In this document: positions 57,469 to 64,000 of the stretch, piece by piece | Layout: each line of letters begins with the position of its first letter | Position numbering within the stretch: the stretch's first letter is position 1 | From: Poriferisodalis sp965221945 | Lineage (GTDB): Bacteria > Actinomycetota > Acidimicrobiia > Acidimicrobiales > Poriferisodalaceae | Direction: 5' to 3' | Assembly: GCF_965221945.1 (NCBI RefSeq) | Contig: NZ_OZ244925.1 | Span: 3,658,001-3,722,000, forward strand | DNA length: 64,000 bases | Translations under genes and position numbers: made by a program | The notes under the pieces: model-generated | What the model saw: only the letters and a program-made list of their open reading frames with translations | Told to the model about the DNA's origin: nothing | Database searches by the model: none

Positions 57469-58240
57469 GCGAATCTCCCACCAACTCGGCACCGCTCGCC
57501 GCGCTGGTACGTGCCGGCGCCTTGTATGCGTAGAGCACTGTCGACTTGGGCAGCACCGCGTTGAGCAGCCGGTCCAACGTGCGCGTCAGCGGTGGCGCCG
57601 CCGTGATGTCCCACACGAGCAGCCGGTGATAGGCCCGCACCAGCGGATTGGCGTCGTTGCGAGGACCCACCAGGCAGCGCAGCCACCAGTACGGCGTGTG
57701 CAGGCCGTGTGCGCCGTGGCTGTCGGAGACGTACATGCCTGCCGCGGCCAGCTTCGTCCGCAACTCGTCCGAGCCGTAGATGCGCACGTGGCCGTCGGGC
57801 ACTTTGGGTGAGTGGTAGTCGCTTGAGAGCGCCCAGCAGACTCGCTCGGCGGCGGGCGCCGGGACGGTGACCGCGATGGTGCCGCCGGGCCGCAGCACCC
57901 GTGCCAGCTCTGCGATGGCCCGCTCGTCGTCGACGATGTGCTCGAGCACCTCCGCTGCGATGATCCGGTCGAAGCTGGCGTCTGCGTAAGGCAACGACGT
58001 GGCATCGGCCACGACCGCGTGGGCGAGCCGTTGCGCGGACTGCGAGGCGATCTCCCCGGTGTCGTCCATGGCCGCGAACATGTCCGTGACGGAGCGCAGT
58101 TCGTCGGGATCACGATCCGAGGCGACGGTGACGCAGCCTCGCCGGACGCTCTCGAAGGCGTGGCGGCCCGCGCCGCAACCGAGATCCAGCACCCGGTCGC
58201 CACGTTGGGCGCCGAGCCGCTCGTAGTCGACAGTGAGCAT
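57458..58240 (-). CDS. Class I SAM-dependent methyltransferase, UbiE/Methyltransf_11 type
   Basis: A 260-residue methyltransferase. SAM motif I is RVLDLGCGAGRHAFESV, motif II lies in DASFDRIIAAEVLEHI and post-motifs in RVLRPGGTIAVTVPA. A C-terminal part of about 100 residues (PYWWLRCLVG, then LLVWDIT) could position a lipid-linked substrate at the membrane. It starts one base inside the glycosyltransferase stop (TGATG) and is followed by a mini-ORF and the toroid gene. The substrate is probably shared with the glycosyltransferase. Confidence 0.85.
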   Translation of the reverse strand: MLTVDYERLGAQRGDRVLDLGCGAGRHAFESVRRGCVTVASDRDPDELRSVTDMFAAMDDTGEIASQSAQRLAHAVVADATSLPYADASFDRIIAAEVLEHIVDDERAIAELARVLRPGGTIAVTVPAPAAERVCWALSSDYHSPKVPDGHVRIYGSDELRTKLAAAGMYVSDSHGAHGLHTPYWWLRCLVGPRNDANPLVRAYHRLLVWDITAAPPLTRTLDRLLNAVLPKSTVLYAYKAPARTSAASGAELVGDSHAS

Positions 58241-59562
58241 CAGCGGCTGGCGAGCGCCCTGATCGCAGATGTGCGCGGCTGCCTCGCCGGGACATCTGCC
58301 AGCAATGCCCGGTATTGCTCGACGGTCTTGCGGGCCGTCGCCGCCCACGAGTAGTTGGCCTTCACCCGCGCCCGTCCGGCCGCTCCCACGGTCGATCGCA
58401 GTTCGGGCTGAGACAGCGCCCAGCCGATGCGGGCTGCGAGGGCCTCCGAGTCGCCGGGGGGCACCTGCAGGCACGTCTCGCCGTCTGGGCCGGTGACCTC
58501 GGGCAGGGCGCCGCCGGTGGTCGCCACCAATGGCACTCCACACGACATCGCTTCCACGGCGGGCAGCGAGAACCCTTCATACAGGGACGGCACCACGGCC
58601 AGTTGTGCCTCGTTGTACAGCTCGACGATGCGTTCGTCGGGCACGCCGCTCACGAACTCGACGCTGCCGGCCAAGTCGAGCTGGTCGATGCGCCGGCTTG
58701 CCGCCGAGTCGTCCTTCGGTCGGCCGATCACCACCAGGTGCAGTGCGGGGTTCTCGACTCGCAACTTCGCCAGTGCCTCGAGCAGGTAGGCGAGACCCTT
58801 CATGACCACATCCGCGCTGGCCGTGGTCATGAGCCGGCCCGGCACCGGCGTCACGTCGGGCAGGGGTCGGAACTGGTCGGGATCGACGCCGACTGTGACG
58901 ATGTTCAGGCGAGCGGGATCCACGCCCAGGTCGGACACAATGTCGTCGAAGCTGTTGGTGGACACGGTCACAATGCGATCGAGACGCCGAGCCACCCGGT
59001 TCTGCATGCGGGTGAAGGCGTAGAAACGCCGCATGGCAAGCCGTTTGCCCCGCGTGGGCGCATGGGCGATCTCCAGTCGCCGGTCGACGGTGATCGGGTG
59101 ATGGATGGTGCCCAGCGTTGGCATGCCGGCCCGTCGCAGCCAGTCGATGCCGTAGCCCAAGCACTGGTTGTCGTGCACCAGGTCGAAGTCGTCGAGCCGG
59201 CTGAGCAGCGCCTGAAATGCCCGCAGGCTGAACGTCAGCGGTTCGGCGAACGAGGCCGTGCAGGTGATGACCCACTCCAGCACGTCGATCGGAGAACGGA
59301 ACTCCGCCAGCTTCGGCACCCGGAACGGGTCGGGCATGCGATACAGGTCGAGGCTTGGAAGCTCGGTCAGCTTGATGCCCTCATCGAGGTGCGGGTAGGG
59401 CGGTCCACTGAACACCTCGACGCTGTGGCCGAGCATTGACAGCTCGCGCACCAGGTGGCGGACGTAGACGCCCTGTCCGCCCACCCAGGGGTGGCCCCTG
59501 TAGGTCAGCAGCGCAACGCGCAGCGGACGCTCGGCTTCGACCAGTCCAATGTCGGGACCCAT
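58240..59562 (-). CDS. GT4-family glycosyltransferase
   Basis: A 440-residue GT-B glycosyltransferase. The acceptor half begins LRVALLTYRGHPWVGGQGVYVRHL. The donor half holds TTASADVVMKGLAYLLEAL and the E-x7-E motif VPSLYEGFSLPAVEAMSCGVPLVAT. It should transfer a sugar from a nucleotide donor to a lipid- or glycan-linked acceptor on the cytoplasmic face. GGAGG is 5 nt before the ATG at 59562. It is the first gene of a three-gene operon with the methyltransferase and toroid protein. Confidence 0.9.
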   Translation of the reverse strand: MGPDIGLVEAERPLRVALLTYRGHPWVGGQGVYVRHLVRELSMLGHSVEVFSGPPYPHLDEGIKLTELPSLDLYRMPDPFRVPKLAEFRSPIDVLEWVITCTASFAEPLTFSLRAFQALLSRLDDFDLVHDNQCLGYGIDWLRRAGMPTLGTIHHPITVDRRLEIAHAPTRGKRLAMRRFYAFTRMQNRVARRLDRIVTVSTNSFDDIVSDLGVDPARLNIVTVGVDPDQFRPLPDVTPVPGRLMTTASADVVMKGLAYLLEALAKLRVENPALHLVVIGRPKDDSAASRRIDQLDLAGSVEFVSGVPDERIVELYNEAQLAVVPSLYEGFSLPAVEAMSCGVPLVATTGGALPEVTGPDGETCLQVPPGDSEALAARIGWALSQPELRSTVGAAGRARVKANYSWAATARKTVEQYRALLADVPARQPRTSAIRALASR

Positions 59563-59705
59563 CGCAGCCTCCGTCAGCAAGCGAGAACCCAGCGAATCAG
59601 CGGTGGGTAGGCGAGTTCGCCGGGGTTGCGTGAGGCTACTGGGCGGTCTGTCCCTGCCGGCCGTGTCCCTTGTCGGAGAACGAGAGCACTACGAGCCGGT
59701 GCCGG

Positions 59706-59711
59706 TACCGT
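59706..59711 (+). promoter_or_regulatory. -10 box upstream of hemE
   Basis: TACCGT, 9 nt before the hemE ATG. The rest of the 158-bp gap to the divergent glycosyltransferase gene shows no other clear element. Confidence 0.4.
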
Positions 59712-59720
59712 TCGCAGCGC

Positions 59721-60833
59721 ATGGCTGGCACTTCCGAAACCGTCACGATGCCCGCCGGGTTGCTGCCCGCTGACCACCCCAGCCGCCGTCTGAGCGACAG
59801 CCTGTATCTGCGGGCAGCCCGCTGCCAGCCGACCGGGCGCGTGCCGGTGTGGTTCCAGCGGCAGGCCGGCCGCTCGCTGCCCGAGTACCGGGCGCTGCGC
59901 GGCGAGGGGAGCATCCTCGACGCCATCGCGGACCCGGCCACCGCGGCCGAGATCACGCTGCAGCCGGTCCGCCGCTACGGCGTCGATGTGGCGGTGCTGT
60001 TCTCCGACATCGTGGTGCCCGCCGCAGCAGTCGGCTTCGGGATCGACGTGGTGCCCGGAGTGGGTCCCGTGGCCGCCGAGCCGCTGCGCAGCCGCTCCGA
60101 CCTCGACCGCCTGCCCGAGCTCGATGCGCAAGCACACACCCCCTATGTGCTCGAGACCGTGCGGCTGCTGGCAGCGAAGCTCGACGTCCCTCTCATCGGC
60201 TTCGCTGGGGCGCCGTTCACGGTGGCGAGCTACCTGGTCGAAGGCCGACCGTCGCGCCAGCACGCCCTGACCAAAGCGCTCATGCACACCGACCCGGCGC
60301 TGTGGCACGACCTGATGGAACGCCTCGCCTCCATCGCGGTGGCGTCGATGCGATCGCAGGTGCTTGCCGGCGCCAGCGCGGTGCAGCTGTTCGACTCCTG
60401 GGCAGGCACGCTGTCGCCCGCCGACTACGCCGCGTTCGTGGCGCCGCACAGCAAGCGTGTGTTCGACGATCTGGCCGACCTCGGTGTGCCACGAGCGCAC
60501 TTCGGTGTCGGCACCGGTGAATTGCTTGACCAGATGGCCCAGGTCGGCGCCGATGTGGTGGGGGTGGACTGGCGAGTACCGCTGGGTGCTGCACGCCAGC
60601 GAGTAGGGCCCGGTGTGGCGCTGCAGGGCAACTTGGATCCGGTGCTGTGCCTCGCCGGCTGGCCAGCCGTGCGCGCAGCGGCCGACCGCATCCTGGCCGA
60701 AGGCACCCAGCAGCCCGGCTTCATCTTCAACCTGGGCCACGGCGTGCTGCCCGAGACCGACCCAATTGTGCTGCAGCGCCTGACAGACCATGTGCATGCG
60801 TACCAGCCGGCGCACGCAAGCCAGCACGAGTGA
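59721..60833 (+). CDS. hemE: Uroporphyrinogen decarboxylase
   Basis: A 370-residue enzyme that decarboxylates uroporphyrinogen III to coproporphyrinogen III. Signature 1 reads PVWFQRQAGRSLPEYR, and the catalytic Asp is in VLFSDIVVPAAAVG. Signature 2 is GFAGAPFTVASYLVEG. VQLFDSWAGTLSP and FNLGHGVLPETDP complete the pattern. The ATG at 59721 fits the TACCGT box. Downstream, a set of overlapping short ORFs leads to hemY. The product is the substrate for the oxidase encoded next. Confidence 0.95.
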   Translation: MAGTSETVTMPAGLLPADHPSRRLSDSLYLRAARCQPTGRVPVWFQRQAGRSLPEYRALRGEGSILDAIADPATAAEITLQPVRRYGVDVAVLFSDIVVPAAAVGFGIDVVPGVGPVAAEPLRSRSDLDRLPELDAQAHTPYVLETVRLLAAKLDVPLIGFAGAPFTVASYLVEGRPSRQHALTKALMHTDPALWHDLMERLASIAVASMRSQVLAGASAVQLFDSWAGTLSPADYAAFVAPHSKRVFDDLADLGVPRAHFGVGTGELLDQMAQVGADVVGVDWRVPLGAARQRVGPGVALQGNLDPVLCLAGWPAVRAAADRILAEGTQQPGFIFNLGHGVLPETDPIVLQRLTDHVHAYQPAHASQHE

Positions 60834-60899
60834 GCGAACGGGGCCCTCGTCATGGCACCCAGTAGTCATGGTGACCTGTAGTCATGGCACCTAGGCGGG
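60830..60899 (+). repeat. 16-nt repeat and overlapping mini-ORFs between hemE and hemY
   Basis: Starts at 60852, 60868 and 60884 (the last is hemY) are 16 bp apart, each ATGG(C/T)(A/G)ACC. Short ORFs begin at 60830 (in the hemE stop, GTGA), 60852 and 60868 and end at 60865, 60881 and 60894. Each overlaps the next by 11-14 bases. Confidence 0.65.
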
Positions 60900-62452
60900 T
60901 CGTCGTGGTCGGCGGCGGGATCACCGGGCTGACTGCTGCGTACCGCCTGCTGCATCCCGCTGACGCCGGAACTGCGGTGCCCAGGGTGGTGCTGATCGAC
61001 AGCGCCGAGCGCCTGGGCGGCAAGATCCACACAACTCCCTTCGAAGGCGTGCCCGTCGACGAGGGCGCCGATGCATTCCTGCTGCGGGTGCCCTGGGCGA
61101 TCGAGCTCTGCGACGAGCTGGGAATCTCGGCCGAGCGCATCTCGCCATCGATCGGCGGTGCCTCGGTCGTTCACGCCGGCCCAGACGGTCCGCAGCTCAC
61201 GTCCCTTCCCGACGGACTAGTGGGCGGGGTGCCGACCCGGCTCGGACCGCTGCTGCGTTCCCCGCTATTGGGCCTTGCGGGCACGCTGCGCGCCGCAGCC
61301 GACTATGTGCTGCCGCGCCGGTTCACCGCACGCCGATTGGGTCCTGACGGGATCGACGTGGTGACATCCGACCCGGGCGAGAACGTGCGCTTACGGCTCG
61401 AGTCCGCCAGCGTGGGCGACATCGTGCGCTCCCGGCTCGGAGCGGCGGTGGCGTCCAGGGTGGTCGACCCGCTGCTCGGCAGCATCAGCGCGGGGGACAT
61501 CAACCGGCTGGACGCAACAATGTCGGCGCCGATCCTGGGCGAAGCGCTCGGACGCAGCCGCTCGCTCATGCGGGGACTGCGCGCGATGCAACCGGCCCCC
61601 ATCCCAGGTGCCGACGGTCCGGCACCGATCTTCGGCAGCTTCGAAGGCGGGATGGGTCGGCTGGTCGAAGCGCTAATGCAGCGGCTCGACGGATGCATCT
61701 TGCGGCTCGGCCACTCGGTGGAAGCAATCCGGCGCCCCGGAACACGGTTCGCCGTGGACACCGGGTCCGAGGTGCTTGCCGCAGACGCAGTCATCGTCGC
61801 TGCACCCGCCCACGCGGCGGCCCAGATGCTGCCAAGCGCGCCCGACGCTGCCGCTGCGCTCGCGCGCATCGACTACGCGTCGGTTGCCGTGGTGACGCTC
61901 AGCGTGCGCCCCGATGCCATCGAAGCGCCGCAGGAGGCCGGCTTGCTGGTCACCCGAGACACCGGCTGGCTGACGACGGCCTGCAGCTACGGGTCGGCGA
62001 AGTGGCCGAAGTGGTCCGGCGGCGGCAACAGCGACGCCGGCAACAGCGACGCCGGCGATGGGGGCAACGGGGGCATCCCGAACGCCATCCTGCGTGTTTC
62101 GGTCGGCCGGCATGACGACGACCGCCACACGCGCGTGGGTGACCGCGAGCTGCTGGAAACCGTGGTGGGGGAGCTGTCTGGCCTGGCGCCCCTGCGAGCG
62201 CTGCGCGATCCCGCGGCAATCACGTCGTGGCGCGTCTCGCGCTGGGAGCGGTCACTGCCCCAGTACGTGCCGGGTCACGGACATCTCGTCGAGCGCATCG
62301 AGAGCGCACTCGCCCGCGAACTCCCCGGTGTGTTCGTGACCGGTGCAGCCTACCGGGGACTTGGTATCCCCGCCTGCATCCGGCAAGGCAATGAAGCGGC
62401 AGCAGCAGTGGTGCAGCACCTCGGCTCAGGCCCGCCCATCACCTCGCCGTGA
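60884..62452 (+). CDS. hemY: Coproporphyrinogen III / protoporphyrinogen oxidase
   Basis: A 522-residue FAD enzyme of the HemY/CgoX type. The FAD fold is RVVVVGGGITGLTAAYRLL; the C-terminal FAD contact is VFVTGAAYRGLGIPACIRQG. In between, DEGADAFLLRVPWAIELCDELG and GSFEGGMGRLVEALMQRL are typical. With HemQ encoded at 46630, the expected reaction is oxidation of coproporphyrinogen to coproporphyrin. Residues 377-397 are a Gly/Asn/Asp-rich insertion (GGNSDAGNSDAG) made by a 15-nt repeat. The stop overlaps lnt by GTGA. Confidence 0.92.
   Translation: MAPRRVVVVGGGITGLTAAYRLLHPADAGTAVPRVVLIDSAERLGGKIHTTPFEGVPVDEGADAFLLRVPWAIELCDELGISAERISPSIGGASVVHAGPDGPQLTSLPDGLVGGVPTRLGPLLRSPLLGLAGTLRAAADYVLPRRFTARRLGPDGIDVVTSDPGENVRLRLESASVGDIVRSRLGAAVASRVVDPLLGSISAGDINRLDATMSAPILGEALGRSRSLMRGLRAMQPAPIPGADGPAPIFGSFEGGMGRLVEALMQRLDGCILRLGHSVEAIRRPGTRFAVDTGSEVLAADAVIVAAPAHAAAQMLPSAPDAAAALARIDYASVAVVTLSVRPDAIEAPQEAGLLVTRDTGWLTTACSYGSAKWPKWSGGGNSDAGNSDAGDGGNGGIPNAILRVSVGRHDDDRHTRVGDRELLETVVGELSGLAPLRALRDPAAITSWRVSRWERSLPQYVPGHGHLVERIESALARELPGVFVTGAAYRGLGIPACIRQGNEAAAAVVQHLGSGPPITSP
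62024..62053 (+). repeat. 15-nt tandem repeat inside hemY
   Basis: Two identical 15-nt units, GGCAACAGCGACGCC, at 62024-62038 and 62039-62053, coding GNSDA twice in a flexible loop. Confidence 0.8.
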
Positions 62453-63918
62453 GCCGTCCAGCGATGAGACAACGACTCCTACGCGACAGCCTGGCCGTCG
62501 CGCTCGGGGCGCTCACCATGTTGTCGCTGCCTCCATGGGGGCTGTGGCCGCTCGGGCCCATCGGCCTGGGCCTGTGGCTGCGTTATTGCAACCGGGGCGC
62601 AGGTCGCTGGCGCGACCGGCTCGAAGCAGCAGGCGCCTTCTGGCTGGGCGCGTACGTGCTCGGGCTGTTCTGGATGACCGAGCTGACGTTGCCGGGATGG
62701 ATCGTGGCCGTACCGGTCGAAGCGCTCATCATGGCGCTCCCGGCCTCGCTCGTCGCCCCGAGCGGCTGGCGGCGGACCCTCGGCGTGCCCGCAGCGCTGG
62801 TGCTGGGCGAGGCAGTGCGCTGGCGCGTGCCGTTCGGCGGCGTCCCGATGTCCAACCTGGCGCTGGGACAGGTCGAGGGGCCATGGCTGGGCGTCGCCGT
62901 CCTGGCCGGCCCGCTGGGCGTGATCGCGCTGGTCGGCGTCGGGGCCGTCATCGTCGAGCGGCTCTGTGCTCGGGAATGGTGCGACGTGGCGTGGCCAGCG
63001 GTGGCTGCGATCGGCCTTCCCCTCGCGGCACTGGCCTGGCCGGCGACGACCGTCGATGCCACCATCACCGCCGCGGTCGTGCAGGCCGGCGGCGAGTTGG
63101 GTACGAACGTCGACACGCCCCAGCGCAGCGTGCGGACTCGGCACCTTGAGGCCACCGCGGCCTGGGGGGGCAACGCAGATCTGATGCTGTGGAGCGAGAG
63201 CAGCACCTCCAGCGACGGTCCCCTCGAGGCGTCCGACCGTCTGGCAGAACTTGAGGCGCTGGCCGCGGAACGCGATGTGGTGCTCGTGGCCAACTTCTAC
63301 GAGCGGACCCCCGACGGCCAGCGCTTCCGCAACGCGACCGTTGCTGTCGATCCCAACACCGGACTGTCGGACCGGTACGACAAGGCCCACCTGGTGCCCT
63401 TCGGCGAGTACGTGCCGCTGCGCAGCGTGGTGGAGCGGTTCGCCGACCTGTCGCTGATTTCCCGGGAGGCGATCGGAGGTGCCGGTCCGGGCCTGTTGAC
63501 GACCTCATTGGGCGACATTGCTGCTGTCACGTCCTACGAGGTGTACTTCAGCGAGTTGGTCCGCGACGGTGTCCGTGCGGGCGGGCGCATCGTGGCCAAC
63601 CCCACGCTCGCGTCGTCGTACAGCACGTCGGTGGTACCGGCGCAGTCGCTGGCCAGCGCCCGGCTGCGAGGCGTCGAGTCGGGTCGCTGGGTGCTGCAAT
63701 CCTCCACCACCGGCTACAGCGCGATCGTGTCCCCGAAGGGCGAGATCACACATCGCAGCGAGCTACGCGAATCCGTCGTTCTGGCCGCCAATGTGGACCT
63801 TCGCTCGGGATCCACCCCGGCGACGGTGCTGGGCTCATGGCCCCTCATGCTGGCTGCTGTCGTCGTTCTGGCATCGTGCGCCGTGACAGCTGCGCGCACG
63901 AATGGGCGCGCTGTGTGA
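62449..63918 (+). CDS. lnt: Apolipoprotein N-acyltransferase homologue with Cys-to-Ser active site
   Basis: A 489-residue protein with six N-terminal membrane helices and a C-terminal nitrilase-type periplasmic domain, the Lnt layout. Of the catalytic triad, Glu is in LMLWSESST and Lys in YDKAHLVPFGEYVPL. The nucleophile Cys of the usual CYE is Ser (VTSYEVYF, codon TCC). The essential loop ESGRWVLQSSTTGYSAIVSPKG is intact. Lnt adds the third acyl chain to lipoproteins, of which several are encoded here. Without Cys the protein may be inactive, use Ser, or act as a partner. The start is GTG in a GTGA overlap with hemY; its last codons lie in a 30-nt repeat. Confidence 0.85.
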   Translation: MSRPAMRQRLLRDSLAVALGALTMLSLPPWGLWPLGPIGLGLWLRYCNRGAGRWRDRLEAAGAFWLGAYVLGLFWMTELTLPGWIVAVPVEALIMALPASLVAPSGWRRTLGVPAALVLGEAVRWRVPFGGVPMSNLALGQVEGPWLGVAVLAGPLGVIALVGVGAVIVERLCAREWCDVAWPAVAAIGLPLAALAWPATTVDATITAAVVQAGGELGTNVDTPQRSVRTRHLEATAAWGGNADLMLWSESSTSSDGPLEASDRLAELEALAAERDVVLVANFYERTPDGQRFRNATVAVDPNTGLSDRYDKAHLVPFGEYVPLRSVVERFADLSLISREAIGGAGPGLLTTSLGDIAAVTSYEVYFSELVRDGVRAGGRIVANPTLASSYSTSVVPAQSLASARLRGVESGRWVLQSSTTGYSAIVSPKGEITHRSELRESVVLAANVDLRSGSTPATVLGSWPLMLAAVVVLASCAVTAARTNGRAV

Positions 63919-64000
63919 ATGACGCACGCCCCTAGGCGCGCTGTGCCATTCGCCCGCGCCAAGAGGCGCGCTGTGTCACTTGCGCGCGCCAAGAGGCGCA
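63904..64000 (+). repeat. 30-nt tandem repeat across the lnt 3' end
   Basis: Units 63904-63933, 63934-63963 and 63964-63993, each opening (A/G)GGCGCGCTGTG, with a fourth cut by the window edge. The first contains the lnt stop and the next ATG; the later ones are in frame with the downstream ORF. Confidence 0.85.
63919..64000 (+). CDS. 5' end of a gene starting at the lnt stop (partial)
   Basis: The ATG follows the lnt TGA directly (TGAATG), and the frame stays open for 27 codons to the window edge. The visible residues are MTHAPRRAVPFARAKRR and then RAVSLARAKRR, a 10-residue repeat from the 30-nt units. In many actinobacteria a polyprenol-phosphate mannosyltransferase follows lnt, but nothing here identifies the product. 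It is either a real gene with a repeat-extended N-terminus or a spacer ORF. Confidence 0.4.
   Translation, partial: MTHAPRRAVPFARAKRRAVSLARAKRR

Overview
The window is a gene-dense, high-GC stretch of a bacterial chromosome with about 57 protein genes, two tRNA-Thr genes and no rRNA, prophage, insertion sequence or CRISPR array. Gene content and order point to a free-living actinobacterium. Markers are ClpC, an LppM-like lipoprotein pair, a DUF2342 metalloprotease next to tilS and hpt, a LytR C-terminal protein, HemQ, GlnD with GlnR-like boxes, a CIRCE-controlled groEL, and many starts with a TAnnnT box 6-8 nt upstream and no Shine-Dalgarno (leaderless mRNAs). Choline-O-sulfate and betaine use fits a marine or host-associated lineage. 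Acidimicrobiia is my guess from gene content, not a demonstrated placement.

Layout. 1-830: toxin-antitoxin pair with a palindromic operator. 832-10277: osmolyte island made of an LppM-like lipoprotein, a double-domain betaine permease, its ATPase, a TetR regulator, choline dehydrogenase, a betaine/choline-binding lipoprotein and choline-sulfatase. Together these take choline-O-sulfate to choline to betaine. 10326-11924: ammonium transporter with two triads of GlnR-like half-sites and a terminator. 11946-19260: DUF368 polyprenyl-phosphate transporter, topA, an MFS protein, tmk, holB. 19298-23909: tRNA-Thr(CGT), small membrane protein, DUF2342 protease, tilS, hpt, a phosphatase-like protein without its catalytic residues, folB, folK. 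23970-27311: thioesterase, acyl-CoA dehydrogenase, 3-hydroxyacyl-CoA dehydrogenase. 27343-29255: folP and a polyprenyl diphosphate synthase. 29421-36735: clpC, second LppM-like lipoprotein, a decayed fibronectin-type gene, ispD, ispF, rlmB. 36769-42698: tRNA-Thr(TGT), zinc-less alcohol dehydrogenase-like protein, Rieske oxygenase, ribokinase-type kinase, upp, LytR_C protein, glycerate kinase. 42707-44594: CIRCE, groEL, terminator. 44641-53115: small proteins, a lipoprotein, fdhD, hemQ, acyl-CoA dehydrogenase, larE, an unknown protein, glnD. 53119-59562: PAC2 protein, GNAT, DoxX, GtrA, and envelope-type methyltransferases, an alpha/alpha-toroid protein and a glycosyltransferase. 59721-64000: hemE, hemY, lnt and the start of another gene.

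The most unusual feature is at gene boundaries. Short tandem repeats (14, 16, 17, 23, 27, 28, 30, 33 nt) and two longer duplications (offsets 71 and 97 nt) sit at or beside gene junctions. At folB-folK, doxX-gtrA, proV-proW and methyltransferase-toroid they form unbroken chains of mini-ORFs. Each mini-ORF's stop codon overlaps the next start (ATGA or GTGA, or an 11-nt overlap), from the upstream gene to the downstream one. Other repeats have unit lengths divisible by three and lengthen protein ends in frame. One 27-nt unit occurs at two loci 25 kb apart. I do not recognise this as a described system; it may be a translational relay or a by-product of replication slippage.

Other points of note: an Lnt with Ser in place of the catalytic Cys, a delta-prime subunit without Walker A Lys or zinc cysteines, and a fibronectin-type gene whose 5' end has two frameshifts.
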